From Chloroflexota bacterium (GTDB taxonomy: Bacteria > Chloroflexota > Dehalococcoidia > Dehalococcoidales > UBA2162): a DNA stretch of 33,696 bases. The notes under the pieces were generated by a model. It saw nothing but the letters and a program-made list of their open reading frames with translations. It made no database searches and was not told the DNA's origin. Both the position numbers and the translations under genes were made by a program. Shown here in pieces: positions 1 through 7,458 of the stretch. The stretch spans positions 1 through 33,696 of the forward strand of contig JACPPR010000009.1 in assembly GCA_016190895.1 (NCBI GenBank), read 5' to 3'. Each line of letters starts with the position of its first letter. Position 1 is the stretch's first letter.

Positions 1-626
1 AAGCGCCCGTCCATCGGCAACGCCGCAATCGCCCGGCCGGCGAACTCCATTGCCGAATAGAGGGCGCCATCCACGCCGATTTGTCCGATAGTGTAGAGCA
101 CCAGGTCCTTGCCCCCGACCCATTCCCCCAGCTTGCCGTTGTAGACAAATTTGATTGTCGACGGCACTTTCATCCAGATATCGCCGGTGGCCATAGCGGC
201 GGCGACATCGGTGGAACCCATGCCAGTGGCGAAGGCGCCCACGGCCCCATATGTGCAGGTATGAGAATCAGCCCCCACCACCACATCTCCCGGCAAGACC
301 AGCCCCTGCTCGGGTAGGAGCACATGCTCGATGCCCATCTGACCGACATCAAAGTGACGGATACCCTGCTCGGCGCAGAAGTCGCGCATCATCTTGGCGT
401 TTTCCGCCGAGATGATGTCCTTATTGGGCACGAAGTGGTCGGCGACCATAACGATTTTTTGCCCGTCGAAGACCTTCTTTACCCCGAGACGCCGGAACTC
501 TTTGATGGCGATGGGTGCAGTAATGTCATTGGCTAGAACGACATCGACCCGACAGTTGATGAACTCGCCCGGAATTACCTTCTTCTTACCTGTATGAGCA
601 GCCAGTATCTTTTCAGCTAGATTCAA
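1..626 (-). CDS. leuC: 3-isopropylmalate dehydratase large subunit (LeuC/homoaconitase family), N-terminal part, cut by the window edge
   Basis: Only the first 208 codons are in the window; the gene runs off the left edge. The translation begins MNLAEKILAAHTGKKKVIPG and contains the aconitase-superfamily stretches VVGADSHTCTYGAVGAFATG and MGSTDVAAAMATGDIWMKVP. The family isomerises 2-isopropylmalate to 3-isopropylmalate with a [4Fe-4S] cluster in the leucine pathway, working with a small subunit (LeuD). The cluster cysteines lie in the missing part. The start is a TTG (626-624) 5 nt behind a GGGGGG run; no ATG gives a better N-terminus. It follows leuA on the same strand after a 172-nt gap holding a palindromic repeat. 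leuD and leuB would be expected just beyond the left edge. Homoaconitase or methylthioalkylmalate-type substrates cannot be excluded from sequence, but the leuA/ilv context supports leucine synthesis. Confidence 0.9.
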   Translation of the reverse strand, partial: MNLAEKILAAHTGKKKVIPGEFINCRVDVVLANDITAPIAIKEFRRLGVKKVFDGQKIVMVADHFVPNKDIISAENAKMMRDFCAEQGIRHFDVGQMGIEHVLLPEQGLVLPGDVVVGADSHTCTYGAVGAFATGMGSTDVAAAMATGDIWMKVPSTIKFVYNGKLGEWVGGKDLVLYTIGQIGVDGALYSAMEFAGRAIAALPMDGR

Positions 627-670
627 TTTATCCCCCCTTACAGTACCAATTTTATTTGATTGATTGCACT

Positions 671-750
671 GTCATTGCGAGGGGTGATAGACTCTTCCCC
701 ACCCAGATTGCTTCGCCTTCCGCCTGCGGGCGGAATGGTCTCGCAATGAC
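671..750. repeat. REPIN-like palindromic repeat (GTCATTGCGAG family)
   Basis: The element begins GTCATTGCGAG and ends CTCGCAATGAC, with an inner GATTGCTTCGCC and a GC-rich hairpin (CCGCCTGCGGGCGG). It sits in the leuA-leuC gap. Its right half matches the repeat at 13245-13291 and, inverted, the one at 12838-12880. No coding potential is seen. Confidence 0.85.
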
Positions 751-798
751 ATTACCACGAAAATCCAGAAAATCCCCTTCGCTTGTTAAAACCCTTCC

Positions 799-2316
799 TC
801 AGCCAGTCCTTTTCGCTGCCAGAAGCCGATTCAAGGCATTAAGATAGGCTTTGGCGCTGGCGACGATAATATCGGTATCGGAACCGCGGCCGGTGTAGGT
901 AGTGCCATCACTGGCTATCCTTATCAGCACTTCACCGATGGCATCGATGCCTTCGGTCACCGATTTTACGCTAAATTCAGTAAGTTCATTGGGCACACCA
1001 ACGAGCCTGTTGATTGCCTGATAGACGGCGTCAACGGGCCCGGCCCCCAGAGCGGCATCAGCCAGTACTTTGCCGTCAGCTTTAACCAGCCTGACCGCCG
1101 CCGTGGGAATGCCCCGGTCTCCGCAGGTTACCTGAAGGCGGTCGAGATGGTAAGTCTCGGAGACAGTTCGCTTTTCCTGGGCCACCAGAGATTCGATATC
1201 CCGGTCGGTAACATCACGCTTCTTATCGGCGAGGTCTTTGAAGGCAGCGAAGGCACGGTTGAAATCATCCTCAGACGGAGTGTACCCCAGTTCGGCCAGG
1301 CGCTCCCGGAATGCGTGTCGCCCGCTGGTCTTGCCCAGCACCAGACTGCTCGAGGGGACGCCTACCGACTTCGGGTCCATTATCTCAAAGGTCTGGGCTG
1401 CCTTAATCATGCCGTCGACGTGCAGCCCCGACGAATGACGGAAGGCATTGGCACCGACTATAGCCTTGTTGGGCTGGACAGGAAAGCCGGTCAGTTCGCT
1501 AACCAGCCGGCTGGTCTTGTATATCTGCGTGGTATCTATGCCGGTGGTCAGATTAAAGAAGTTCTGGCGGGTTTTGATAGCCATAATAATTTCCTCGAGC
1601 GAGGCGTTGCCCGCCCTTTCACCGATGCCATTGATGGTGCCTTCCACCTGCCTGGCGCCACGCTTAATAGCTTCCAAGCTGTTTGCTACAGCCAAACCCA
1701 GGTCGTTATGACAGTGAACGCTGACGGTAGCTTTCCCGATGTTCGGCACATTTTTGAAAGCTCCCTCGACCAAGTTGCCGAATTCAGCCGGCATGGCATA
1801 GCCCACGGTATCTGGAATATTGACAGTAGTAGCGCCGGCATCGATAACCACCTGCAGTATTTGGTAGATATATTGCGGGTCGGTACGGCTGGCGTCCATC
1901 GCCGAAAACTCGATATCGCCGCAATACTTCCTGGCGTGGGCAACCGTGCGTTGGGACATCTCCAGAATTTCCTCTCGCGTTTTCTTCAATTGATAAAAGA
2001 GGTGGATATCCGAAGATGATAGGACGATATGAATTCTCGGGTGCGCGGCATCTTTCACGGATTCCCAACTCTTGTCGATAGCTTCGAGATTAGCGTGGGT
2101 CAGCACACAGATGGTCGGCTTACGGACTTCTTTGGCAATCAGACGCACCGCCTCGAAATCACCGGGTGAGGTTACCGGAAAACCGGCCTCGATAACATCG
2201 ACGCCCAGCTTTTCGAGTTGTTTCGCTATCTCCAGCTTTTCCTGAATGTTGAGCGAACCCCCCGCCGCCTGCTCCCCATCCCTTAAGGTCGTATCAAAAA
2301 TTATTACTTTATTCAC
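799..2316 (-). CDS. leuA: 2-isopropylmalate synthase
   Basis: This 505-aa protein catalyses the first committed step of leucine synthesis: acetyl-CoA plus 2-oxoisovalerate to 2-isopropylmalate. The HMGL-like TIM barrel has DTTLRDGEQ at residues 8-16, the metal-binding HCHND at 201-205 and NGIGERAGN at 229-237, followed by HSSGLHVDGMIK. The C-terminal roughly 120 residues form the LeuA dimer/regulatory domain, which normally binds leucine for feedback inhibition. Length is typical of the bacterial family. The start is GTG (2316), preceded by AGGAGG with a 5-nt spacer. It lies 271 nt after ilvC on the same strand. A citramalate synthase or homocitrate synthase is the main alternative; the long C-terminal domain and neighbours favour LeuA. 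Confidence 0.93.
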   Translation of the reverse strand: MNKVIIFDTTLRDGEQAAGGSLNIQEKLEIAKQLEKLGVDVIEAGFPVTSPGDFEAVRLIAKEVRKPTICVLTHANLEAIDKSWESVKDAAHPRIHIVLSSSDIHLFYQLKKTREEILEMSQRTVAHARKYCGDIEFSAMDASRTDPQYIYQILQVVIDAGATTVNIPDTVGYAMPAEFGNLVEGAFKNVPNIGKATVSVHCHNDLGLAVANSLEAIKRGARQVEGTINGIGERAGNASLEEIIMAIKTRQNFFNLTTGIDTTQIYKTSRLVSELTGFPVQPNKAIVGANAFRHSSGLHVDGMIKAAQTFEIMDPKSVGVPSSSLVLGKTSGRHAFRERLAELGYTPSEDDFNRAFAAFKDLADKKRDVTDRDIESLVAQEKRTVSETYHLDRLQVTCGDRGIPTAAVRLVKADGKVLADAALGAGPVDAVYQAINRLVGVPNELTEFSVKSVTEGIDAIGEVLIRIASDGTTYTGRGSDTDIIVASAKAYLNALNRLLAAKRTG

Positions 2317-2359
2317 AGTTTCCTCCTAATCGAAATATTCTCAACCCAAACCGCTTGAC

Positions 2360-2386
2360 CCCCTCTCCGTAAGGCATGGAGAGGGG
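2360..2386. repeat. hairpin repeat, CCCCTCTCC/GGAGAGGGG
   Basis: A 9-bp inverted repeat (CCCCTCTCC at 2360-2368, GGAGAGGGG at 2378-2386) lies in the ilvC-leuA gap. It belongs to a family of 'CTCTCCC...GGGAGAG' hairpins also seen at 20724-20760 and 30946-30966. There is no T-tract, so it is not a clear terminator. Confidence 0.7.
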
Positions 2387-2525
2387 CTGGTAAGGATGAG
2401 GCTATTCCCATTTAGAAAGAAACTATTTTGATAAGGCATATCTATTTTTTAATTTTCCAATTCCGGATTAATCAGGTTGTTCAATCTTGCCACTCCGTGC
2501 TTGACACGCCCCGATTCCATCGGGG

Positions 2526-2572
2526 TGGATACCGACTGAGTTTACCCCGTACCACGATACGGGGTCGGTATG
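2526..2572. repeat. nested palindrome containing the GTTTACCCCGT module
   Basis: Outer arms ATACCGAC and GTCGGTAT enclose an inner palindrome ACCCCGT...ACGGGG preceded by GAGTTT (2538-2564). The same inner module occurs at 9342-9368 (inverted) and 10694-10720, inside different outer palindromes. Together with the hairpin at 2360-2386 it fills much of the 271-nt ilvC-leuA gap. I found no gene and no convincing promoter in that gap. Confidence 0.65.
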
Positions 2573-2587
2573 GCGAATTATCGGGTA

Positions 2588-3580
2588 CTACTTCTTCAAC
2601 CAGGGCATCATTTCGCGCAATTCGCCACCGACTTCCTCGATGAGATGCTCGGAATCTATCCGTCTAAGGGCGTTAAAGACGGGACGGCCAGCCTGGTTTT
2701 CCAATATCCATTCTTTAGCAAAGGTGCCGTCCTGGATTTCAGACAGGATTTGTTCCATTTCCCCTTTGACCATATCATCGACAATACGCGGTCCGCGTGT
2801 ATAATCACCATACTCGGCGGTATCGCTGACCGAGAAACGCATATAGCTCAAGCCCCCTTTGTAAATCAGGTCGATAATCAGCTTAAGCTCATGGCAGACC
2901 TCGAAGTAGGCGATTTCAGGCTGATAGCCGGCATCGACCAGAGTATCGAAGCCAGCTTTAATCAGAGAGCTAATGCCGCCGCAGAGAACGGTCTGTTCGC
3001 CGAAAAGGTCGGTCTCGGTTTCTTCAGCAAAGGTGGTCTCCAGTACTCCAGCCCGGCTACAGCCAATGCCTTTGGCATAAGCGAGAGCCTGGTTCTTAGC
3101 TTTACCAGAAGCATCCTGATGGACAGCTACCAGCGCCGGCGGACCGATACCCTCGGTATACAGCTGTCTCAGCATGTGGCCTGGACACTTGGGGGCAATC
3201 ATAGTGACATCGACTCCGGGCGGCGGCAGAATCTGCCCGTAATGAATGTTAAAACCATGAGCGAACATCAGCGTCTTGCCCGGGGCAAGTCCTTTTTCCA
3301 CCGACTGATAATAAATTTCCTTCTGCGACTGGTCGGGCGCCAGCATCATAATGACATCGGCTTGCCCAGCCATTTCAGCCACTGTGGCTACTTTCAGACC
3401 ATGGTTCTGAGCTTCTTGCCAGCTCTTGCTGCTCTGCCGCAAGCCCACTACAACCTGGCAGCCGCTCTCTTTAAGATTTAAAGCATGAGCATGCCCCTGA
3501 CTGCCATAGCCAACAATGCCGACCACCTTACCATCGAGTAGTTTCAGATTACAATCTTTATCGTAGTATATTTTCGCCAT
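2588..3580 (-). CDS. ilvC: ketol-acid reductoisomerase (class I)
   Basis: A 330-aa enzyme converting 2-acetolactate or 2-aceto-2-hydroxybutyrate to the dihydroxy acids of the valine/isoleucine pathway, using NAD(P)H and Mg2+. The Rossmann glycine motif GYGSQG is at residues 24-29, with RQSSKSW in the cofactor-specificity loop around 48-54. A conserved His is in AHGFNIHYG (H108). The metal-binding acidic residues of the knotted C-terminal domain are seen as DLFGEQ (D191, E195) and YFEVCHE (E227, E231). Length matches the short class I family. I chose the ATG at 3580 because AAAGGGGGA sits 7 nt upstream; a GTG at 3586 would lie on top of this ribosome-binding site. It follows the stress-protein gene after 26 nt, so it is probably co-transcribed with it. 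Confidence 0.95.
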   Translation of the reverse strand: MAKIYYDKDCNLKLLDGKVVGIVGYGSQGHAHALNLKESGCQVVVGLRQSSKSWQEAQNHGLKVATVAEMAGQADVIMMLAPDQSQKEIYYQSVEKGLAPGKTLMFAHGFNIHYGQILPPPGVDVTMIAPKCPGHMLRQLYTEGIGPPALVAVHQDASGKAKNQALAYAKGIGCSRAGVLETTFAEETETDLFGEQTVLCGGISSLIKAGFDTLVDAGYQPEIAYFEVCHELKLIIDLIYKGGLSYMRFSVSDTAEYGDYTRGPRIVDDMVKGEMEQILSEIQDGTFAKEWILENQAGRPVFNALRRIDSEHLIEEVGGELREMMPWLKK

Positions 3581-3606
3581 GAGCACTCCCCCTTTATTAA
3601 ATACAA

Positions 3607-4539
3607 TTACTGCGGCTTGATGATAAACATCGGCCTGGAGACTCCGTGCAGAACATTTGCCGCAACACTTCCGTAAACCAACCGGCTTAATCCGGAGCGT
3701 CCGTGAGTCGCCATAATTATCATACTGAAAGGAACCTTATTGGCATAATCGACAACCTCATCGGTCGGTCTGCCTTCCAGCACCACCGTCTTTACCGTGA
3801 GGCCTTTATTCTTCAGTTGTTCTTCCATTTTGGCCAAATATTCTTTAGCCGCCTGCTTGCGCCGCATCGTCTCCTGCTGAATAAAATTGCCCCAGTTCAG
3901 AGAAACCCCGGAAATATCCGGGCTGTAATAAGTTGGTATGTTCAGAGGTTCGGCAATCCGGACCAAGGCGATATCCACCGGCCCGGCCCTGCGCTGCTTG
4001 GCCAGGTACTCGGCATGGGGAAGAACTGATTCGGCAAGCTCAGAACCATCCAGCAGCACCATGAGCGTCTGGCTAGGCCATTGGTCATATGGGGTCTCTT
4101 TCGTACCTACGGACTTAATCAACCAGACCGGGATTTTAGTAGCGCTCATCACTTTACTGGCAATACTGCCGACAGTCCAGCGCTTGATTCCGGAACGACC
4201 GTGGCTGGCCAGGACAATCAGGTCGATGGAGTTCTTATCGGCATAACTGAGGATTTCATCAGCGGCGTAGCCGACCACCAGCTCGCCGGTCACTTTCACA
4301 GGTGCAACTTTTTGTTGACCACTCGTTTTCTTTTGAACCTCAGCTACCTGGCCGCTAAAAACCTCAGCTATGTGCTCGATGTATGCCTGCTCCATCGGCT
4401 TGAGAGCTTCCGAAGCCGGATTGCTGACATGGAGGAGAACCACATCGATGTCCAGCCTGCCGGCCAGTTCCCTGGCGTAGACGCAGACCTCTTCGGCAAG
4501 TTCCGAACCATCCAGCGGTACCAGCATCCTACGATACAT
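3607..4539 (-). CDS. two-domain universal stress protein (UspA family)
   Basis: This 310-aa protein has two tandem Usp domains, about residues 1-142 and 157-310. Each begins with an '[11 protein letters not shown]'-type beta strand ([10 protein letters not shown] in the second) and ends with the nucleotide-binding pattern A-x2-G-x9-G-S ([15 protein letters not shown] and [15 protein letters not shown]). The conserved glycine and serine positions are intact in both, so ATP binding is plausible. Such proteins are cytoplasmic stress or signalling factors with no single defined reaction. The start ATG has AGGAGG 7 nt upstream. It lies between ilvN and ilvC on the same strand, which is unusual for a stress gene. 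A sigma-70-like promoter directly upstream suggests it can be transcribed separately and may drive ilvC as well. Confidence 0.9.
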   Translation of the reverse strand: MYRRMLVPLDGSELAEEVCVYARELAGRLDIDVVLLHVSNPASEALKPMEQAYIEHIAEVFSGQVAEVQKKTSGQQKVAPVKVTGELVVGYAADEILSYADKNSIDLIVLASHGRSGIKRWTVGSIASKVMSATKIPVWLIKSVGTKETPYDQWPSQTLMVLLDGSELAESVLPHAEYLAKQRRAGPVDIALVRIAEPLNIPTYYSPDISGVSLNWGNFIQQETMRRKQAAKEYLAKMEEQLKNKGLTVKTVVLEGRPTDEVVDYANKVPFSMIIMATHGRSGLSRLVYGSVAANVLHGVSRPMFIIKPQ

Positions 4540-4565
4540 ATCATCGCCTCCTGAATGTGAGTTTA

Positions 4566-4594
4566 ATAATACATCACATATTCAGGTAAATCAA
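4566..4594 (-). promoter_or_regulatory. predicted promoter for the universal stress protein gene (and ilvC downstream), with overlapping inverted repeat
   Basis: On the minus strand TTGATT (4594-4589) is followed after 17 nt by TATTAT (4571-4566). The imperfect inverted repeat CTGAATATGTGA / TCACATTCAG flanks the -10 box, and its right arm runs into the ribosome-binding site. It could be an operator or a short leader hairpin. Prediction is from consensus match only. Confidence 0.5.
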
Positions 4595-4736
4595 TATAGT
4601 CGACATTCCAGCGTCCCACAAAACGCTCAACCTACTTTACCCCACCCCATTCGGCTTTGCTCAGGGCAAGCTCTAACCTTCTCCCCTCAAGGGAGAAATG
4701 ATTCTAATGAATAGGGATTTACGCAATAAGTACTGG

Positions 4737-5252
4737 CTAGCTTTCTTTTTCTGGCCGGAGCGAATTGGAACCTCCCCTGGCCATTGCCAGACGGCCGGTC
4801 CTGGCCAGCTCTTTAATGCCGAAAGCACGCAATAAATCATACAGGGAATCGATTTTATCTTCGTCTCCAGTGACCTCGACGGTAAGCGAATCAGCGCTTA
4901 CATCGATAATGTTTGCCCTGAAGATATCCACAATCTGCATAATCTCACTACGAGTGGTCGAGTTAGCCTTGACTTTAATAAGGGCAAGCTCACGGTTGAC
5001 CGCATCTTCAGCGTTAATCTCAGATACCCTTATGACATCGATGATTTTGTCCAACTGTTTTCTGACCTGCTCCACAACGGTGGTCGAGCCATTAACCACA
5101 ATAGTCATACGGGAAAGGTGCGGAACCTCACAGTGCCCCACCGCAATACTATCGATGTTAAAGCCGCGCCTGCGGAAGAGGCTGGCCATCCGGTTGAGCA
5201 CGCCGGGTTTATCTTCAACCAGAGCAACTAGGGTGTGCTGCGTCGTTGCCAC
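4737..5252 (-). CDS. ilvN: acetolactate synthase small (regulatory) subunit
   Basis: The 171-aa product starts with an ACT domain (LVALVEDKPGVLNRMASLF, then FNIDSIAVG, about residues 8-80) followed by the C-terminal ALS small-subunit domain. It binds the IlvB catalytic subunit, activates it and confers valine feedback inhibition. Length is typical of the longer IlvH/IlvN type. The start is GTG at 5252; its ribosome-binding site AAGGAGG lies inside the last codons of ilvB. The two genes overlap by 25 nt, which implies translational coupling and balanced subunit synthesis. It is followed by a 197-nt gap with a repeat-rich tract and the stress-gene promoter. Confidence 0.95.
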   Translation of the reverse strand: MATTQHTLVALVEDKPGVLNRMASLFRRRGFNIDSIAVGHCEVPHLSRMTIVVNGSTTVVEQVRKQLDKIIDVIRVSEINAEDAVNRELALIKVKANSTTRSEIMQIVDIFRANIIDVSADSLTVEVTGDEDKIDSLYDLLRAFGIKELARTGRLAMARGGSNSLRPEKES

Positions 5253-6937
5253 ATTGCCACCTCCTTCACGGGCGCTTCGATAATCTCATGGAGCGCTGCG
5301 CCGGGCGCCACCATGGGATAGACGTTCTCCTCCGGCTCAACAACAAAGTCGATAAGGAAAGGACCCGGCTCCGCTATTGCCCGCTCGATAGCCGGGACCA
5401 CTTCTTCAGTACGCTTGACCCTGATTGCGGAAATACCGTAGGCTTCAGCGACCTTGACGAAATCCGGGCCGCTGAGCGGTGTGGCTACATAACGCTTTTC
5501 ATAAAAGAGTTCCTGCCACTGCCTCACCATACCTAAAAAGCCGTTATTAAGAATAGCAATCTTGACGGCCGCTCTCTCCTGAGCCGCCGTGGCCAGTTCC
5601 TGAATATTCATCTGGAAACTACCGTCACCATCGATGCACCAGACGGGAGTATTGGGAGAGCCTATCTTAGCCCCGATGGCAGCCGGCAAGCCGAAGCCCA
5701 TCGTGCCCAGGCCGCCTGATGAAATTAAAGTATTCGGTTTATTGTAGCAATAATACTGGGCTGCCCACATCTGGTTTTGGCCGACGCCGGTAACAACGGT
5801 AGCCTCTCCACCGGTCGCCTCATATATCTGTCGGACGACGAACTGGGGCAGCAGCTTACCGCTGTCTCTAATCTCTGTCGACGGGTGTTCTTTCCGCCAA
5901 TCATCGAGTTGTTTGAACCAATCGACGTGCTGAGCCGGGGTAATCAGCTTATTCAACTCGTTCAGGACGACCTTCACATCACCGACAATGGGCACGTCCA
6001 CACGTACGTTCTTGCCGATTTCGGCCGGGTCGATATCGATATGAATAATGCGGGCATTGGGAGCGAAACCGCTCACCCTTGATGTAGCCCGGTCGTCAAA
6101 CCTCATGCCGACGGCAATAACAAGATCGGCAGCATTGACTGCCATATTAGCGTGAGCCATGCCGTGCATCCCGAGCATACCGAAGCTCAGGATGTGATTC
6201 TCCGAGAAACAACTGATACCAAGGAGCGTGGTCACCACTGGTATCTGGGCTGTCTCAGCCAGTTGCTTTAGCTCAGCATAAGCGCCCGAGATAATTACTC
6301 CCCGGCCGGCGATAATCAGGGGGTGCTTGGCCTCGTTAATGAGCTTGGCGGCTTTCTTTATCTGGGAAGGATGACCTTTGAGCGTCGGCTTGTAACCGGG
6401 CAAGTCGATTTTAGTCGGATAGTGGAATTCCGTCTCTTCGACAAAAACGTCCTTCGGCACATCGATGAGCACGGGGCCGGGACGGCCGGTTCTGGCCAGG
6501 TAAAAGGCTTCCTTCACCGTCTTAGCCAGCGAGCCGGCTTCAAGAACGAGATAGTTATGCTTGGTAATCGGTAGAGTGATGCCGGTAATATCGACTTCCT
6601 GGAAGGCGTCTTTCCCGATAAACGGCCTGGCGACCTGACCGGTGATGGCCACCATCGGGGAGGAATCAAGATAGGCGTTAGCGATGCCCGTGACCAGGTT
6701 GGTGGCGCCGGGGCCGGAGGTGGCAAAGCAGACCCCCACTTTCCCGGTAGCTCTGGCATAGCCTTCGGCAGCGTGAGCCGCCCCCTGCTCATGCCTGGTC
6801 AGAACATGATGGAGCTTGGGATATTGAGGTAAAGTATCATAGAGGGGTAGAATAGCCCCGCCCAGGATGCCGAAGATAACATCTACCCCTTCTTTTTGCA
6901 AACTTTCACAGATAATTTGGCCGCCGGTCATCTTCAT
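5228..6937 (-). CDS. ilvB: acetolactate synthase large (catalytic) subunit
   Basis: The 569-aa ThDP-dependent enzyme condenses two pyruvates, or pyruvate and 2-oxobutyrate, in the first shared step of valine/leucine and isoleucine synthesis. The N-terminal PYR domain has the catalytic glutamate in LTRHEQGAAHAAEGYA (E50). The central domain carries GMLGMHGMAHAN and RFDDR. The C-terminal PP domain shows GDGSFQMN with the downstream LNNGFLGMVRQWQ expected for ThDP/Mg binding. FAD/herbicide-site residues are of the usual AHAS type. The ATG at 6937 has AAGGGGGA 5 nt upstream. It overlaps ilvN by 25 nt and follows the DUF2283 gene by 51 nt on the same strand. Other ThDP enzymes are unlikely given the adjacent ilvN. 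Confidence 0.96.
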   Translation of the reverse strand: MKMTGGQIICESLQKEGVDVIFGILGGAILPLYDTLPQYPKLHHVLTRHEQGAAHAAEGYARATGKVGVCFATSGPGATNLVTGIANAYLDSSPMVAITGQVARPFIGKDAFQEVDITGITLPITKHNYLVLEAGSLAKTVKEAFYLARTGRPGPVLIDVPKDVFVEETEFHYPTKIDLPGYKPTLKGHPSQIKKAAKLINEAKHPLIIAGRGVIISGAYAELKQLAETAQIPVVTTLLGISCFSENHILSFGMLGMHGMAHANMAVNAADLVIAVGMRFDDRATSRVSGFAPNARIIHIDIDPAEIGKNVRVDVPIVGDVKVVLNELNKLITPAQHVDWFKQLDDWRKEHPSTEIRDSGKLLPQFVVRQIYEATGGEATVVTGVGQNQMWAAQYYCYNKPNTLISSGGLGTMGFGLPAAIGAKIGSPNTPVWCIDGDGSFQMNIQELATAAQERAAVKIAILNNGFLGMVRQWQELFYEKRYVATPLSGPDFVKVAEAYGISAIRVKRTEEVVPAIERAIAEPGPFLIDFVVEPEENVYPMVAPGAALHEIIEAPVKEVAMWQRRSTP

Positions 6938-6988
6938 AGTAATCCCCCTTGATATTCCCCAAAACAGGAAAACGGTTTATCTATTAGT

Positions 6989-7207
6989 TTAGCTAGATGC
7001 CAAATTTAATGGCATCTGAATCTCAACTCTGGCAAGGTCTTCCGGTTGAAAACGAGTACTTGCCTCCAAGACCTCAATTCCGAGAAGAGTGTTCCCTTTA
7101 CCGATATCTATGATTATTCCTTCTTCAATATCTTTGTTGGCAACAAATTCACCGTCTCGGAATTTTATGTACATTGCATCGGCTTTTGTGTCATAAGTGA
7201 TTTTCAT
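6989..7207 (-). CDS. DUF2283 family small protein
   Basis: A 72-aa protein starting MKITYDTKADAMYIKFRDG and continuing IIIDIGKGNTLLGIEVLEAS, the hallmark of DUF2283. No enzymatic motif is visible and the function is unknown. The start ATG is preceded by AGGAGGGG a few nt upstream, so it looks translated. It sits inside the ilv operon between a broken DUF4258 gene (10 nt upstream) and ilvB. DUF4258 and DUF2283 genes occur as adjacent pairs in many bacteria and are sometimes suspected to be toxin-antitoxin-like; that role is inference. The intact second gene next to a broken first gene would fit an antitoxin left after loss of its toxin. Confidence 0.85.
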   Translation of the reverse strand: MKITYDTKADAMYIKFRDGEFVANKDIEEGIIIDIGKGNTLLGIEVLEASTRFQPEDLARVEIQMPLNLASS

Positions 7208-7217
7208 CTCCCCTCCT

Positions 7218-7450
7218 TTAGTCGCAAATCACAGATATAATGACGAACATTTCGCCTTCTTTTGTGTACACAACTTTAATTCTCCGGCTTCCAAAGCTTT
7301 TGTAAGCCAGCAATCTACTTTTATATCCGGTACCTGTTTGCTCAGAATTGGCAAGTGTATCTCTCACCATTTGTCTGGTGATTCCTCTAACGACATCCGA
7401 CCGAGAGCATGGTCAGTGTATATGACAAGATGTTCCTCTATGTCCGTCAG
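7218..7450 (-). pseudogene. DUF4258 family gene, frameshifted and without a usable start
   Basis: Two minus-strand frames together read a DUF4258 protein. The first gives HLVIYTDHALGRMS (about 7432-7388), then runs to an early stop. The second gives RGITRQMVRDTLAN, later GYKSRLLAYKSFGSRRIKVV and finally FVIISVICD, ending at TAA 7218. One missing base near 7384-7390 would rejoin them. No ATG, GTG or TTG precedes the first part in frame; only CTG or ATA is available. The gene lies between ilvD (9 nt after its stop) and the DUF2283 gene. It is either decayed, subject to recoding, or a sequencing error; the missing start favours decay. Confidence 0.75.
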
Positions 7451-7458
7451 CTCCTCCT

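Noticed and set aside
1147-2019. A 290-codon plus-strand ORF
   Set aside because: It is the antisense shadow of leuA, which has full family motifs on the minus strand; the ORF translation matches no family.
2570-3481. A 303-codon plus-strand ORF
   Set aside because: Antisense to ilvC; low-complexity translation without motifs.
4540-4600. CRP-type site (TGTGA...TCACA) before the stress gene
   Set aside because: The half-sites are present but 13 nt apart instead of 6, so a CRP/FNR site is not supported; kept only as an inverted repeat.
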